Shown: piece by piece, positions 23,637-31,980 of the stretch | How the letters are laid out: every line of letters starts with the position of its first letter | Position numbering within the stretch: position 1 is the stretch's first letter | Source: DASQUK01 sp963717085 | GTDB lineage: Bacteria; Actinomycetota; Acidimicrobiia; Acidimicrobiales; VFJN01 | DNA length: 64,000 bases | Assembly: GCA_963717085.1 (NCBI GenBank) | Contig: CAVQVM010000002.1 | Coordinates: forward strand, 186,001-250,000 | Direction: 5' to 3' | Made by a program: the position numbers and the translations under genes | Notes under the pieces: model-generated | Seen by the model: the letters and a program-made list of their open reading frames with translations, nothing else | The model's database searches: none | Told to the model about the DNA's origin: nothing

Positions 23637-24908
23637 TCAGCTCTCGGCGGTCGCGACGTCGGCGCCACCCGGTGTGGGTCCGCGCACCGGCTTGAGCGTG
23701 CAGTCCCAGGCGCCGTTGTCGATGTGCGGCTCCTCGCTCATGAAGTCGAGCCGGCAGTCGATGTCGTTGAGCACGAGCCCGGGCTGGACGGTTGGCTCCC
23801 AGCGTGCGCCGCGGCTGTTGTCGGGCCGGTCCGGCGCCAGCGGCCGGAACGCCACGAGCCCGTTGATGACACCGGCGGCCACGAGCGCCCAGAGGAAGGG
23901 GCGCGTGTTACGCGTCGTGGCCGCGATCCAGAGGACGAGGGCCATGACGGCGGGCAACAGGTGGACGCCCTTCCACGGAAACTGCAGGAACAGCGCCTCG
24001 GTGGCGACGAGGGCGAGGACCGAGAAGCGGACCAGGGGTTCCCGGCTCCACCGCTTGAGCGATGCCAGCAACGCCGGCGCCGCCACGGCCACCAGGCCGG
24101 CAAACACCAGGCCCGCCACCGCGAAGTTCTTGTAGAGGAAGCGGCCGAGGTGGTTCGCGAGCCCCCGGTAGCCCTGGCCGTAGTTGAGGAACTCGAAGGT
24201 GCGGTCGAAGGCCAGCCAGGACGGCACGTACATCAACACCGCCAGCGGCGCGGCCACGAGGAACGAGCGGACGCACCGGCGCCGGTGGGCCGGGTCCCAT
24301 CCGTCGGCGATCAGGAACGCGGCCACGACGAACATCGTCGACAGGCGGCTGCCGATCGCGAGCGAGAACAGGAGCCCCGCTGCCAGGCTGCGGCCGCGAA
24401 GGTGGTGCAGGGCACCCCAGACGAGGAACATCGCCGCCCAGATGAAGTCGCCGGTCGACGTCGCGGCGATCAGCACGACCGGCGAGGCCAGGAAGGCCAA
24501 CCCGACGAGGTCGCCATTTGGATGGTCCCAGGCCCGCACCAGCCGGGCGAGGCCCACAACCGCGAGCCCGGCGGCGGCGGCGGTTGCGAGGTTGATCGCC
24601 AGGTGGCCGCCGATCGGGTCGAGCACCGCGACGATCGTCTCGAAAACCGGAACCCCTGGATTCCGCGACGGCGCGTAGTCGAATCGCCGGATGAGCTCTG
24701 CGGACTCGAGCACGTCGCCGACGTCGATGTCGGTCCCGTAGCCCATCCATAGGATCGGCAACGTCACCGCCGCCGTGATCGCCAGCAGCGTCCAATCGCT
24801 GAGGCCCCTGGTCGCCGGACGACCGGGGTCGCCCGGCGACCGGACGGAGAGCGATCCGGGCCTGTCACCGCCGGGGGCGATGTCGTTGGTCGGCACCGGC
24901 GGCGACAC
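23637..24908 (-). CDS. Polytopic membrane protein, GT-C glycosyltransferase-like
   Basis: 423 residues with about ten to eleven membrane helices. The first external loop after helix 1 contains YGTDIDVGDVLESAEL, with the acidic residues expected of the GT-C catalytic loop. RNPGVPVFETIVAVL resembles the membrane glycosyltransferase family that uses polyprenyl-phosphate sugars (DUF2029/GT87 and PMT-like). A soluble tail of about 60 residues ends in the periplasm or cytosol. No glycan cluster surrounds it, so neither the sugar donor nor acceptor is suggested. The first 35 residues are hydrophilic; a later start is possible. Confidence 0.65.
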   Translation of the reverse strand: MSPPVPTNDIAPGGDRPGSLSVRSPGDPGRPATRGLSDWTLLAITAAVTLPILWMGYGTDIDVGDVLESAELIRRFDYAPSRNPGVPVFETIVAVLDPIGGHLAINLATAAAAGLAVVGLARLVRAWDHPNGDLVGLAFLASPVVLIAATSTGDFIWAAMFLVWGALHHLRGRSLAAGLLFSLAIGSRLSTMFVVAAFLIADGWDPAHRRRCVRSFLVAAPLAVLMYVPSWLAFDRTFEFLNYGQGYRGLANHLGRFLYKNFAVAGLVFAGLVAVAAPALLASLKRWSREPLVRFSVLALVATEALFLQFPWKGVHLLPAVMALVLWIAATTRNTRPFLWALVAAGVINGLVAFRPLAPDRPDNSRGARWEPTVQPGLVLNDIDCRLDFMSEEPHIDNGAWDCTLKPVRGPTPGGADVATAES

Positions 24909-25005
24909 CCGGCGGACAGTAGCGGAGGCGGATTGCCGGCCGGGGGCGGAGCGCTCGCGACCGGCGATGCGCAGGGCGGCCGCCGGATGCCCCGCGCACC
25001 ACCCA

Positions 25006-25515
25006 CTATGCGGCCTGTCGGACGAGGTCCTCGAGACGGTCGTAGGAGACCTGCATGCCGCTCTCCATCCCCGACGCCAGGACCATGTCGCGCTCCGCCT
25101 GCGACGAATGCTGGACCAGCAGCGTCATGGTGGTGGTGCCGTCGGCCTCGTCGAGCGTCATGGTGATGAGCGGATAGGCGTCGGGGCCCGGATCGGGCAC
25201 GCCCTCGAACCACTCCGTGTACACGAGGCGGTGGGGGCCGGCGATCTCCCGGAACTCCCCGTGAAAGCCGACCTCCGTGTCGTGCTCGCGGATGACGTAG
25301 CGCCACTGCCCGCTCTCGCGCAGGTCGATCTCGCAGACGAGCCACTCCGATGTCTCGAAGCCCCACCAGCGCTGGACGAGCTCCGGCGTCGTGAACGCCT
25401 TGAACACCAGGTCAGCGGGCGCATCGAAGACGCGAGTGACGAGGTACTCGGTGTCGGAGGGCAGGGTGATGACGGCGGATCCGTGACGGTCGCTGATCAT
25501 GTCGTTGCTCTTCAT
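25006..25515 (-). CDS. AHSA1/SRPBCC domain protein
   Basis: 169 residues of the START-like AHSA1 family: YLVTRVFDAPADLVFKAFTT near the start, VQRWWGFETSEWLV, and FREIAGPHRLVYTEWFEGVP in the middle. Its ATG overlaps the ArsR-type gene by 4 bases, an arrangement found widely in bacteria where the regulator and the SRPBCC protein form a two-gene operon. The ligand is unknown. Confidence 0.9.
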   Translation of the reverse strand: MKSNDMISDRHGSAVITLPSDTEYLVTRVFDAPADLVFKAFTTPELVQRWWGFETSEWLVCEIDLRESGQWRYVIREHDTEVGFHGEFREIAGPHRLVYTEWFEGVPDPGPDAYPLITMTLDEADGTTTMTLLVQHSSQAERDMVLASGMESGMQVSYDRLEDLVRQAA

Positions 25516-25853
25516 GGGTTGCTCTCCTGATCCTGCAGCTCGGCGAGCAGGTCGTCGAGCTGGTCGAGACGGGTGTTCCAGGTGCGCTCGAAGGTGCCGG
25601 CCCAGTCATGGATGGGCTTCAGCGCCGGCCCGTTGACCCGGTACCAGCGATGGCGTCCTTCGGCGCGAACGAGAACGACCTCGACTGCACGGAGCACACC
25701 GAGGTGCTTGGACACCTGCGGCTGGCTGAGGCCGAGCCGGTCGACGAGCTCGCCGACCGTTGCCTCCCCGGTGCCCAGGGCATCGAGGAGCTCGCGGCGG
25801 CTCGCCTCGGCGACGGCGTTGAACGCATCGCTCGTGGTCGGGGTGCGAGCCAT
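25512..25853 (-). CDS. ArsR family winged-helix regulator
   Basis: 113 residues. FNAVAEASRRELLDALGTGE and VGELVDRLGLSQPQVSKHLGVLRAVEVV form the HTH; the metal-binding ELCVCDL-type motif is absent, placing it in the non-metal group that accompanies AHSA1 proteins. The ATG at 25853 is chosen, not one at 25865 which would lie inside the -10 box. With that start the transcript would be leaderless or nearly so. The protein may repress its own two-gene operon. Confidence 0.9.
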   Translation of the reverse strand: MARTPTTSDAFNAVAEASRRELLDALGTGEATVGELVDRLGLSQPQVSKHLGVLRAVEVVLVRAEGRHRWYRVNGPALKPIHDWAGTFERTWNTRLDQLDDLLAELQDQESNP

Positions 25854-25860
25854 TGGCCGC

Positions 25861-25888
25861 ATCATATGTCGATATAGGAATGTGTCAA
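25861..25888 (-). promoter_or_regulatory. Near-consensus sigma70 promoter for arsR-AHSA1, probably leaderless
   Basis: On the minus strand TTGACA (25888-25883), a 16-base spacer and TATGAT (25866-25861) lie directly before the gene. Only seven bases separate the -10 box from the ATG at 25853, so the start of transcription should fall on or next to the start codon. There is no room for a Shine-Dalgarno sequence. Leaderless mRNAs are common in actinobacteria. Confidence 0.75.
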
Positions 25889-25927
25889 GGCCTCGGTGAG
25901 CGCGGACCGTGCCGGATGGCGGCTGTC

Positions 25928-27403
25928 CTAGGAGGGCGGTGGCTCCGCCGGCGCCGGTTCTGGCGATGCCGGCGGCGCCGGTGATGTCGCCGGTGGCGCG
26001 GGTGACGCGGCCGGGACTGCTGGCTCCGACGGTTCGGGGGGTGCCTCCGGTGTCGGCGGTGCCGGTGCCGGCGGTTCCACCGGTGCCGCGGGTGCCGGCG
26101 CCTCGGCCGATTCCTCGAGGATCTCGACGACCACCTCACGCATTGCGGGCGCCCAGCCGACAGCCGCGGGCGGTTCCTCGGGTGTCGCCGGCGGGTCCGC
26201 GGGCACGGTCGTGGTCGTGGAGGTCGTTGTCGAGGGCGTGGGCTCGGGTGCGGTCGTCGGCGGGGTGGTGGTCGACGACGTGGTCGGCGGGGGTGGGGTC
26301 GCCGGGGGCGACGTGGCCGGCGGAGGCGGCGGCGCTGCCGTAGTGCTCGGGGTGGTGGTCGGCGCGGGCGGGTTCGGCGCCGTTCGAGGAGGCGCGGGTG
26401 CCGGGTTCGGCGCCGCCGGCGGGACCGGCCGCGGTGGCGCCGACCGCGGCGCCGGGGTGCTCGGTCCCGATGGCCCGGGCGTCGGCCCAACCGGCCCGTC
26501 CGGCGCAGGCGGCGGCCCGGGTGACGGCCGCGGCGGGGGAGTCGGCTCCATCGGCGGAAGCCCGATCGCCGGCAGGCGCGCGACCGCACCCGTCTCGTAC
26601 ATGTCGGCCAGGTTCAGCACGACGCGCACGTACTCGTCGGCGTTGTTGTAGCGGCGCACCGCCTGGGCGCGGGCGTCGGCGTTGCGGAGGTCGGCGTCGC
26701 CGTCGCACAGGTACCGGGCCGCGCCGTAGGCGGCGTCGAAGAGGTTGTTGGGGTCGCGGCGGCCGTCGCCGTTCCCGTCGACGCCCACGGACTGCCAGGT
26801 CGACGGGATGAACTGCATCGGTCCCACGGCCCGGTCGTAGGCGGTGTCGCCGTCGAGCGCGCCGCCCTCGGTGTCGCGGATCAGCGCCACGTTGGGACGC
26901 CCGTCCAGGGGGATTCCGCGTATGGGTTTGGTGGGGTAGCCGTCGTCCCGCAGCATGGCGCCGCCGAAGCGCCCATGGTTGGACTCGACCCGGCCGATCG
27001 CGGCCAGCAGCGTCCAGCGGATGCCGCAAGCGGGATCCTCGGTGGCTAGCCGGTCGGCGGCGCGGATATAGGCGTCCACCGCGACCGAGGGGAGGCCGCT
27101 TTGGCCGAGGCTGTCGATCACCTGGGTGCTGGAGAGGACGGCGCGCACCGGCTCGGAGACGGGGTCCGCTCCGACCGGCACCGCCGCCAGCATGTCGGCC
27201 TCTAGGTAGGGCTCGAGCGCCTCGTCGTCCTGGAACGGCAGCGTGCCATTCAGCCCGGGGACCGACGAGGGGTCGGCCTCGGTGGGCATCATCGCCATGG
27301 TGCCGGCGCCCACGCCGCCCGGCAGGACGACGGCGACCGCGATCAGCACGGCTAGCCGCCACCGCCCGGACGCGGCGCGCCACAACGAACGTGGAACCTT
27401 CAT
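25928..27403 (-). CDS. Secreted lytic transglycosylase with a long Pro/Thr-rich tail
   Basis: 491 residues. A signal peptide or N-terminal anchor (about 1-35) is followed by an SLT/MltB-like lytic transglycosylase domain (about 85-280) with catalytic Glu in IGRVESNHGRFGG (E140), RAVGPMQFIPSTW (191-203) and a Ca-loop-like DGNGDGRRDP. It cleaves peptidoglycan glycan strands in the cell wall. Residues from about 285 to the end are very rich in Pro, Ala, Thr and Ser (TTTSSTT and PAPPTPEAPP patterns), likely an extended wall-spanning or glycosylated tail. The upstream 106-residue gene ends just before it in the same direction. Confidence 0.88.
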   Translation of the reverse strand: MKVPRSLWRAASGRWRLAVLIAVAVVLPGGVGAGTMAMMPTEADPSSVPGLNGTLPFQDDEALEPYLEADMLAAVPVGADPVSEPVRAVLSSTQVIDSLGQSGLPSVAVDAYIRAADRLATEDPACGIRWTLLAAIGRVESNHGRFGGAMLRDDGYPTKPIRGIPLDGRPNVALIRDTEGGALDGDTAYDRAVGPMQFIPSTWQSVGVDGNGDGRRDPNNLFDAAYGAARYLCDGDADLRNADARAQAVRRYNNADEYVRVVLNLADMYETGAVARLPAIGLPPMEPTPPPRPSPGPPPAPDGPVGPTPGPSGPSTPAPRSAPPRPVPPAAPNPAPAPPRTAPNPPAPTTTPSTTAAPPPPPATSPPATPPPPTTSSTTTPPTTAPEPTPSTTTSTTTTVPADPPATPEEPPAAVGWAPAMREVVVEILEESAEAPAPAAPVEPPAPAPPTPEAPPEPSEPAVPAASPAPPATSPAPPASPEPAPAEPPPS

Positions 27404-27421
27404 GGCTTGTCTCCGCTCTGC

Positions 27422-27742
27422 TCAGCGCAGGTCGAGCTGGTGCACGTTGCCGCCGGTGACGGTGACGTCGGCCATGGGCAGGCCCCCGTCGTCCAGCAGC
27501 TGGTAGCGGCCCTCGGTCACCTCGGGGAAGACCGCCGTCCAGGTCCAGCCGTTCGGGGTGGAGCGGTGGTGGACGCCGGTGTGGAACCGGGCCGCGTGGT
27601 CACCCGCCGGGCAGGCTTCGAGCTCGCCGGTGGGCGGCCGATCGGCGAGGTAGACCACGAGGGCGCCTACCTCGCCGCCGATGTCCAGCACCGGGGCGCT
27701 GTGCGCCCCGGGCCGGTGGTGGTTGGGCTGGGCCGACATCAC
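27422..27742 (-). CDS. Hypothetical protein downstream of DUF4331 gene
   Basis: 106 residues, no signal peptide and no membrane segment. The pattern PVLDIGGEVGALVVYLADRP, HTGVHHRS and GRYQLLDDGGLPMADVTVTG suggests a small beta-rich domain reminiscent of carboxypeptidase-regulatory or prealbumin-like folds. Its start overlaps the DUF4331 stop by 4 bases, so it is translated with that gene and probably works on the same surface or metabolite. I do not assign a family. Confidence 0.7.
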   Translation of the reverse strand: MMSAQPNHHRPGAHSAPVLDIGGEVGALVVYLADRPPTGELEACPAGDHAARFHTGVHHRSTPNGWTWTAVFPEVTEGRYQLLDDGGLPMADVTVTGGNVHQLDLR

Positions 27743-29115
27743 GCCGCCGCCGGCACGTCGTAGCCGGCGTAGGGGAGGCCGATGTAGGGGAAGGCGTCGA
27801 GGAACGTCCGCCCCGGGTTGTTGAAGGTGCCGTCCTCGATCACGCTGACGGCGCCGTCGGGGGTGAAGGTCGGGTCGACCAGCGGGTACGTGGCACCCGC
27901 GACCGCGCGGAGCTCGACCGTGACGATGTCGTCGGTCAGGCGCCGGCCGTTGGGGAAGCCGGCGAGGTCGCCGCCCAGCAGCCCGAGCCGGTTGGGCGTG
28001 GCAGCGGGCGGGATGGCGACGTTGAGCCGGAGCTCGTCGGCCTGGGTCGTCCCGGTGAAGTTTTGGAACCCGGGGATCAGGCCCGACGGGATGCCGGTCA
28101 GGAGGATGGCCAGCAGATCGGCCCGATCCTTGTTGAGGGCCGCCAGGTTGGGGAACACGCCCGGGTAGAGGACCGGCAACAGCGCCGCCAGTTCGGGGCG
28201 TGCCACGTACTTGGCGAAGCGCCGGTCGTCATCGGGACCCACGGAGTTCCACTCGTCCTTGCGGGACATCGGCACGATGACCTCGTTGAAGAGCGGGTTG
28301 CCGAGCCGGGACACCTGCACCCAGGGGCCGGCATCGCGCCAGTCGCGGTCGCGACCGCGGACCGTGGCCTTCTGGCGGTATGCCGCGCCCCACACGCCGA
28401 TCACGGCGTTCGGGGACATCGGGTCCGCGGGCACCTTGCCGTCGCGCGTGAGGTCCGCGATCGGCACCTGGATCGCGATCGTGTGCACGTTGGCCTGCGC
28501 CAGCGAGTCACGACCGTCGTCCGCGGCCGTCGGGATGAGGTGCAGGTTCTGGAAGGGCCGCAGCGTGCCCAGGTCGAATATCGAGCCGAGGTCGACGAAG
28601 AACGCGTCGGCCCTCTGTCCGCAGAACACCTTCACGCCCGAGCCCAGGTCGGCCACCGCCGCCGAGGCCAGCGAGGCGTAGTTGGGCGTGGACCGGGGAC
28701 CGATGTTGCATGGCGGCGATGCCAGGCCCCTGCCGAGGACCGTCGTCCGCGGCTTGCGTCCCTTGCGGTACTCGACCTTGGTCACCTTGAAGCTCTGACG
28801 GCGGTTCCAGTTGGCGCTATCGAGCGCGGTGATCGGGCCGGTGTTGTACAGGAAGGTGTTGGGGTTGGTGATGGTGGTCTTGAAGCGGAACTGGTACGTG
28901 ATGTCCGGCTTCCCGTCGCCATCGTTGTCGATGTTGACGTTGTAGGCGACGTCATCACCGAACTCGTAGAAGTTCGGGCCACCGGCCGGTGCTTGCACGG
29001 GCAGGTAGTTGGTGATGATCGTGACGGTGTTGCCTGGCGTGCGCCAGGCGTAGGTGTCGGTGTTGTCGGCAACCGGGTCCTTGGAGATCGCGGGTGCCTC
29101 GCGGTGGGATGACAT
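27739..29115 (-). CDS. DUF4331 family protein
   Basis: 458 residues. The start SSHREAPAISKDPVADNTDTYAW is diagnostic for DUF4331, followed by FYEFGDDVAYNVNIDNDGDG (a Ca-binding-like DxDxDG) and YPGVFPN further on. No function of the family is established; genes are often in stress-related or secreted-protein contexts. No signal peptide is visible. The gene is second in a minus-strand run Tat protein - DUF4331 - hypothetical, with gaps of 14 bases and a 4-base overlap. ATG at 29115 follows GAGGAGACG. Confidence 0.88.
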   Translation of the reverse strand: MSSHREAPAISKDPVADNTDTYAWRTPGNTVTIITNYLPVQAPAGGPNFYEFGDDVAYNVNIDNDGDGKPDITYQFRFKTTITNPNTFLYNTGPITALDSANWNRRQSFKVTKVEYRKGRKPRTTVLGRGLASPPCNIGPRSTPNYASLASAAVADLGSGVKVFCGQRADAFFVDLGSIFDLGTLRPFQNLHLIPTAADDGRDSLAQANVHTIAIQVPIADLTRDGKVPADPMSPNAVIGVWGAAYRQKATVRGRDRDWRDAGPWVQVSRLGNPLFNEVIVPMSRKDEWNSVGPDDDRRFAKYVARPELAALLPVLYPGVFPNLAALNKDRADLLAILLTGIPSGLIPGFQNFTGTTQADELRLNVAIPPAATPNRLGLLGGDLAGFPNGRRLTDDIVTVELRAVAGATYPLVDPTFTPDGAVSVIEDGTFNNPGRTFLDAFPYIGLPYAGYDVPAAA

Positions 29116-29129
29116 AACGGCGTCTCCTC

Positions 29130-29402
29130 TCAGCGAGCTGCCCGCAGCACCTTGGCCACGAGCGCCTTGTCGGTGAAGCTGACCTCGCGCTCGGCGACGA
29201 AGATCCTGACCTCGCCGGTGGCGGCATCCTTGATGTCGACCAGGACCGGGCCGGGAACGTCCGCGGCCTCGTCGGGTCGCAGTTCCGGCTCGTCGGCGGC
29301 CGCGGCCGACGACAGTGCGAGACCGCCGGCGGCGAGACCGGCGGCACCGACGGCGCCTGCCGAGCCCGTGATCAAGAATGAACGTCGGGTAACGGGATCC
29401 AT
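29130..29402 (-). CDS. Small Tat-signal secreted protein
   Basis: 90 residues. The N-terminus MDPVTRRSFLITGSAG is a twin-arginine signal (R6, R7) with a hydrophobic stretch to about residue 35 (AAAAD cleavage-like), leaving a mature part of some 55 residues with PGPVLVDIKDAATGEVRIFV and FTDKALVAKVLRA. It is the first gene of the DUF4331 run. Tat export implies a folded or cofactor-bearing protein, or hitch-hiking on a partner; no cofactor motif is visible. The divergent AraC-type regulator at 29524 may control it. Confidence 0.75.
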   Translation of the reverse strand: MDPVTRRSFLITGSAGAVGAAGLAAGGLALSSAAAADEPELRPDEAADVPGPVLVDIKDAATGEVRIFVAEREVSFTDKALVAKVLRAAR

Positions 29403-29523
29403 GCTTGCCCCTTTGCCTGGGTCATCGATCGTGGGGTTCCACGTCGAGCCACGATTCGGCGCCGCCGGGAGCGGCGGATGAGGGGCCACGAAAATTCTCG
29501 ACGCGGCGTAGCGTGGAGCGCGC

Positions 29524-30360
29524 GTGGAAGAGCGAGTCGAGTACCTGACCGCAGAGCCATCGCCCCAGCTGGCGCCGTTCGTCGACGGCTACGTCGGCTA
29601 CCGGCTCAGCGGCTTCGCGCCCGGCTTGCACCGGGGCCTGCCGTCCCGCCACATGACGTTCATCGTCAGCATCGGCCCCAGCATCGACGTCGTGACCCAG
29701 ACCGACCCCCGGCAGGAGGGGGCGAGCTATGGCTGCGTGCTGGGCGGCCTCCAGGCCAGCGCTGCCGTGATCTCCCACACTGGGTACCAGGAGGGTGTGG
29801 CCATCAACGCGACACCCCTGGGGAGCCGCGCGCTGTTCGGCATGCCGGCCCGGGCGCTGTGGAACACCTCGATCGAGTACGCCGACGTCGCCGGACCCGC
29901 CGGACGCGAGCTGTGGGAACGCCTCCAGGGCGTCTCCGCGTGGGCGGACCGGTTCGCCGCCTGCGACGCGGTCCTCACGCGGATCGTCGACCGGGACCTG
30001 ACGGTGGTGCCCGAGCTGCAGGGCGTGTGGCACGCGCTGGTGCGGACCGGTGGTACCGACCCGATCGGCAACATGGCGGCGACCGTCGGGTGGAGCCGCC
30101 AGCACCTGGCGCGGCGGTTCCGTGACGAGTTCGGGTTCGGCCCCAAGCTGGCCGCTCGGGTCGTGCGCTTCGAGCGTGCGAGGCACATGCTGCAGGCCAC
30201 CCCGTCGTTCGTGACGATCGCCCAGGTGGCGGCCGCCTGTGGGTACTACGACCAGGCGCACCTGGATCGCGACTTTGCCGAGCTGGCGGGGTGCACGCCC
30301 ACGGCCTGGTTGGCGGAGGAGCTTCCAACTTTCCAAGACGACGCCACCGCCGCCGTGTGA
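29524..30360 (+). CDS. AraC family transcriptional regulator
   Basis: 278 residues. The C-terminal double HTH includes GNMAATVGWSRQHLARRFRD, FGFGPKLAARVVRFERARHM and IAQVAAACGYYDQAHLDRDF, the canonical AraC/XylS pattern. The N-terminal 160 residues form a ligand-sensing domain of the DUF6597 type (LAPFVDGYVGYRLSGFAPG). GTG at 29524 is the start. It is divergent from the Tat/DUF4331 run, 121 bases apart, and 10 bases ahead of a VOC-family gene, a frequent pairing. Confidence 0.9.
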   Translation: MEERVEYLTAEPSPQLAPFVDGYVGYRLSGFAPGLHRGLPSRHMTFIVSIGPSIDVVTQTDPRQEGASYGCVLGGLQASAAVISHTGYQEGVAINATPLGSRALFGMPARALWNTSIEYADVAGPAGRELWERLQGVSAWADRFAACDAVLTRIVDRDLTVVPELQGVWHALVRTGGTDPIGNMAATVGWSRQHLARRFRDEFGFGPKLAARVVRFERARHMLQATPSFVTIAQVAAACGYYDQAHLDRDFAELAGCTPTAWLAEELPTFQDDATAAV

Positions 30361-30370
30361 TCGTCGAGCC

Positions 30371-30778
30371 ATGGCAACGACAACGAGCCATCCAACCGTC
30401 TGGCCCGTCCTCTCGTACCGTGACGCGCGGGGCGCGCTCGAGTTCCTCGCCAAGGCCTTCGGGTTCGAGGAGCGCGCCGCGTACGCGCGCGAGGACGATC
30501 CGTCGATCATCGAGCACGCCGAGATGCGCTGGCCCCTCGGCGGCGGCGTCATGTTCGGCAGCGCCGGAAAGGACGATTCACCGTTCGGCCGACGCACCCC
30601 CGGCAACGACTCGGTGTACGTCGTGTGCGACGACCCCGACGCCCTCTTCGAACGCGCGGTGGCGGCCGGCGCCGAGGTGGTGCGCGGCTTGGTCGACGAG
30701 GACTACGGCTCGCGCGGGTTCACTGTCCGGGATCAGGAGGGCAACCTCTGGAGCTTCGGCACCTACGCCGGCGAGTGA
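30371..30778 (+). CDS. VOC family (glyoxalase-like) protein
   Basis: 135 residues. VLSYRDARGALEFLAKAFGF at the start and RGFTVRDQEGNLWSFGTY at the end are typical of the PhnB/YdeM-like VOC fold that binds small molecules or antibiotics in a beta-alpha-beta-beta-beta cleft. It lies 10 bases after the AraC-type regulator gene and is probably cotranscribed. No metal-ligand set can be assigned by eye; enzymatic and binding roles are both possible. Confidence 0.87.
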   Translation: MATTTSHPTVWPVLSYRDARGALEFLAKAFGFEERAAYAREDDPSIIEHAEMRWPLGGGVMFGSAGKDDSPFGRRTPGNDSVYVVCDDPDALFERAVAAGAEVVRGLVDEDYGSRGFTVRDQEGNLWSFGTYAGE

Positions 30779-30794
30779 CGGGCGGCTGGAGGCG

Positions 30795-30992
30795 CTACGA
30801 GGACTGGTCGGTGCCGGTCGACGCGTCGGCGTCCTCGACCCACACCGAGCCGGGCGCAGGCGTGAACGACGACGTGTGCCCGTCCTGCCATTCGAGCGTC
30901 AGCATCGACCCCGTCTTGGCGACGACCGTTCCCCTCTTGCTGGGCGCCCCCTTGGCGGCGGCGACCACGACGCGATCACCGATCTCGGCCAC
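30795..30992 (-). CDS. DUF1918 domain protein
   Basis: 65 residues. GDRVVVAAAKGAPSKRGTVV followed by LTLEWQDGHTSSFTPAPGS is the DUF1918 SH3-like fold found almost only in actinobacteria. The GTG at 30992 is preceded by GGAGG with 7-base spacing. The C-terminal 12 residues are a polar tail. Function unknown; the fold resembles small RNA- or protein-binding domains. It is convergent with the VOC gene. Confidence 0.85.
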   Translation of the reverse strand: MAEIGDRVVVAAAKGAPSKRGTVVAKTGSMLTLEWQDGHTSSFTPAPGSVWVEDADASTGTDQSS

Positions 30993-31065
30993 GACACACC
31001 TCCATGTCGAGCATGGGTGGTCCCTCAGTGTAAGTCCGCCGGCGGCGTGGCTCGCACCGGCCCAG

Positions 31066-31087
31066 TTCTCTGACTAATGTCAGAGAA
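31066..31087. promoter_or_regulatory. Perfect palindrome TTCTCTGAC-TAAT-GTCAGAGAA over the marR start
   Basis: Arms of 9 bp with a 4-bp TAAT spacer form an operator-like element whose last base is the A of the start codon at 31087. TAATGT inside it is 6 bases from the ATG and could be a -10 box of a leaderless transcript. Binding by the encoded MarR-type protein would block transcription; this autoregulation is inferred from position. Confidence 0.65.
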
Positions 31088-31968
31088 TGAGCGAGACCAT
31101 GGTGGCCCAGGTGCGCCGGTTCAACCGACTCGTCACCCAGCGGGTGGGCGCGCTCGAGGACCACTACCTCGCCCGCAGCCGTCCCCTCGGCGAGGCACGG
31201 GTGCTCTGGGAGATCGGTGACCGGGGCTGCGACGTACGCTCGCTGCGGTCCCGGCTCGAGCTCGACAGCGGCTACCTCAGCCGCCTGCTGCGCTCGCTGG
31301 AGTCGGCGGGGCTCGTCAACGTCGGCCCGAACGAGAGCGACCGGCGGGTCCGCACGGCCCGCCTCACGCCGGCCGGCGCGGCCGAGCGCGGCGTGCTCGA
31401 TCGGCGCAGCGACGAGCTGGCGCGGTCGTTCCTCGAGCCGCTCGGCGAGGCCCAGCGCGCCCGGCTGGTCGCCGCCATGGCTGACGTTGAGCGGCTGCTC
31501 ACCGCCGCCCTGGTCGACGTCGAGGCCGTGGACCCGGCGGAGCCCGCGGCCCAGCGGTGCCTGAACGCCTACTTCGCCGAGATCGATAGCCGGTTCGATA
31601 CCGGATTCGATGCGGCGCTGAGCAGCGCCCCGGGCGTCGACTCGATGCGGCCGCCGGCCGGGCTGTTCCTCGTCGCAGCCCTGCGCGGGGAGCCCGTGGG
31701 TTGTGGAGGTCTCCAGTTCCACGGCGACGCACCGCCCGACATCAAGCGGATGTGGGTCACCGAGTCGGCGCGGGGACTGGGGATCGGCCGGCGCCTGTTG
31801 GCCGAGCTCGAGGGCCGCGCCCGGGCCCATGGCAGCCGGGTTGTGCGGTTGGAGACCAACCGGTCGCTCGGCGAGGCCATCAACCTCTATCGCTCCTCCG
31901 GCTATCGCGAGGTCGAGGCCTTCAACGACGAGCACTACGCCCACCACTGGTTCGAGAAGCGGCTGTAG
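31087..31968 (+). CDS. MarR-GNAT fusion protein
   Basis: 293 residues. The N-terminal 140 residues are a MarR winged helix (VQVRRFNRLVTQRVG-like start, LDSGYLSRLLRSLESAGLV as recognition helix, wing DRRVRTARLTPAG). Residues from about 155 form a GNAT acetyltransferase with the acetyl-CoA loop ARGLGIGRRLLAELE and LYRSSGYREVEAFNDEHYAHHWFEK at the end. Such fusions couple a small-molecule sensor to an acetyltransferase. Start at 31087 lies inside the palindrome. The target of acetylation is unknown. Confidence 0.92.
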   Translation: MSETMVAQVRRFNRLVTQRVGALEDHYLARSRPLGEARVLWEIGDRGCDVRSLRSRLELDSGYLSRLLRSLESAGLVNVGPNESDRRVRTARLTPAGAAERGVLDRRSDELARSFLEPLGEAQRARLVAAMADVERLLTAALVDVEAVDPAEPAAQRCLNAYFAEIDSRFDTGFDAALSSAPGVDSMRPPAGLFLVAALRGEPVGCGGLQFHGDAPPDIKRMWVTESARGLGIGRRLLAELEGRARAHGSRVVRLETNRSLGEAINLYRSSGYREVEAFNDEHYAHHWFEKRL

Positions 31969-31980
31969 CGGGCCGGCGGG

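Noticed and set aside
26211..26651. Gly/Val-rich plus-strand frame
   Set aside because: It mirrors the Pro/Thr-rich tail of the lytic transglycosylase; low-complexity sequence opens frames on both strands.
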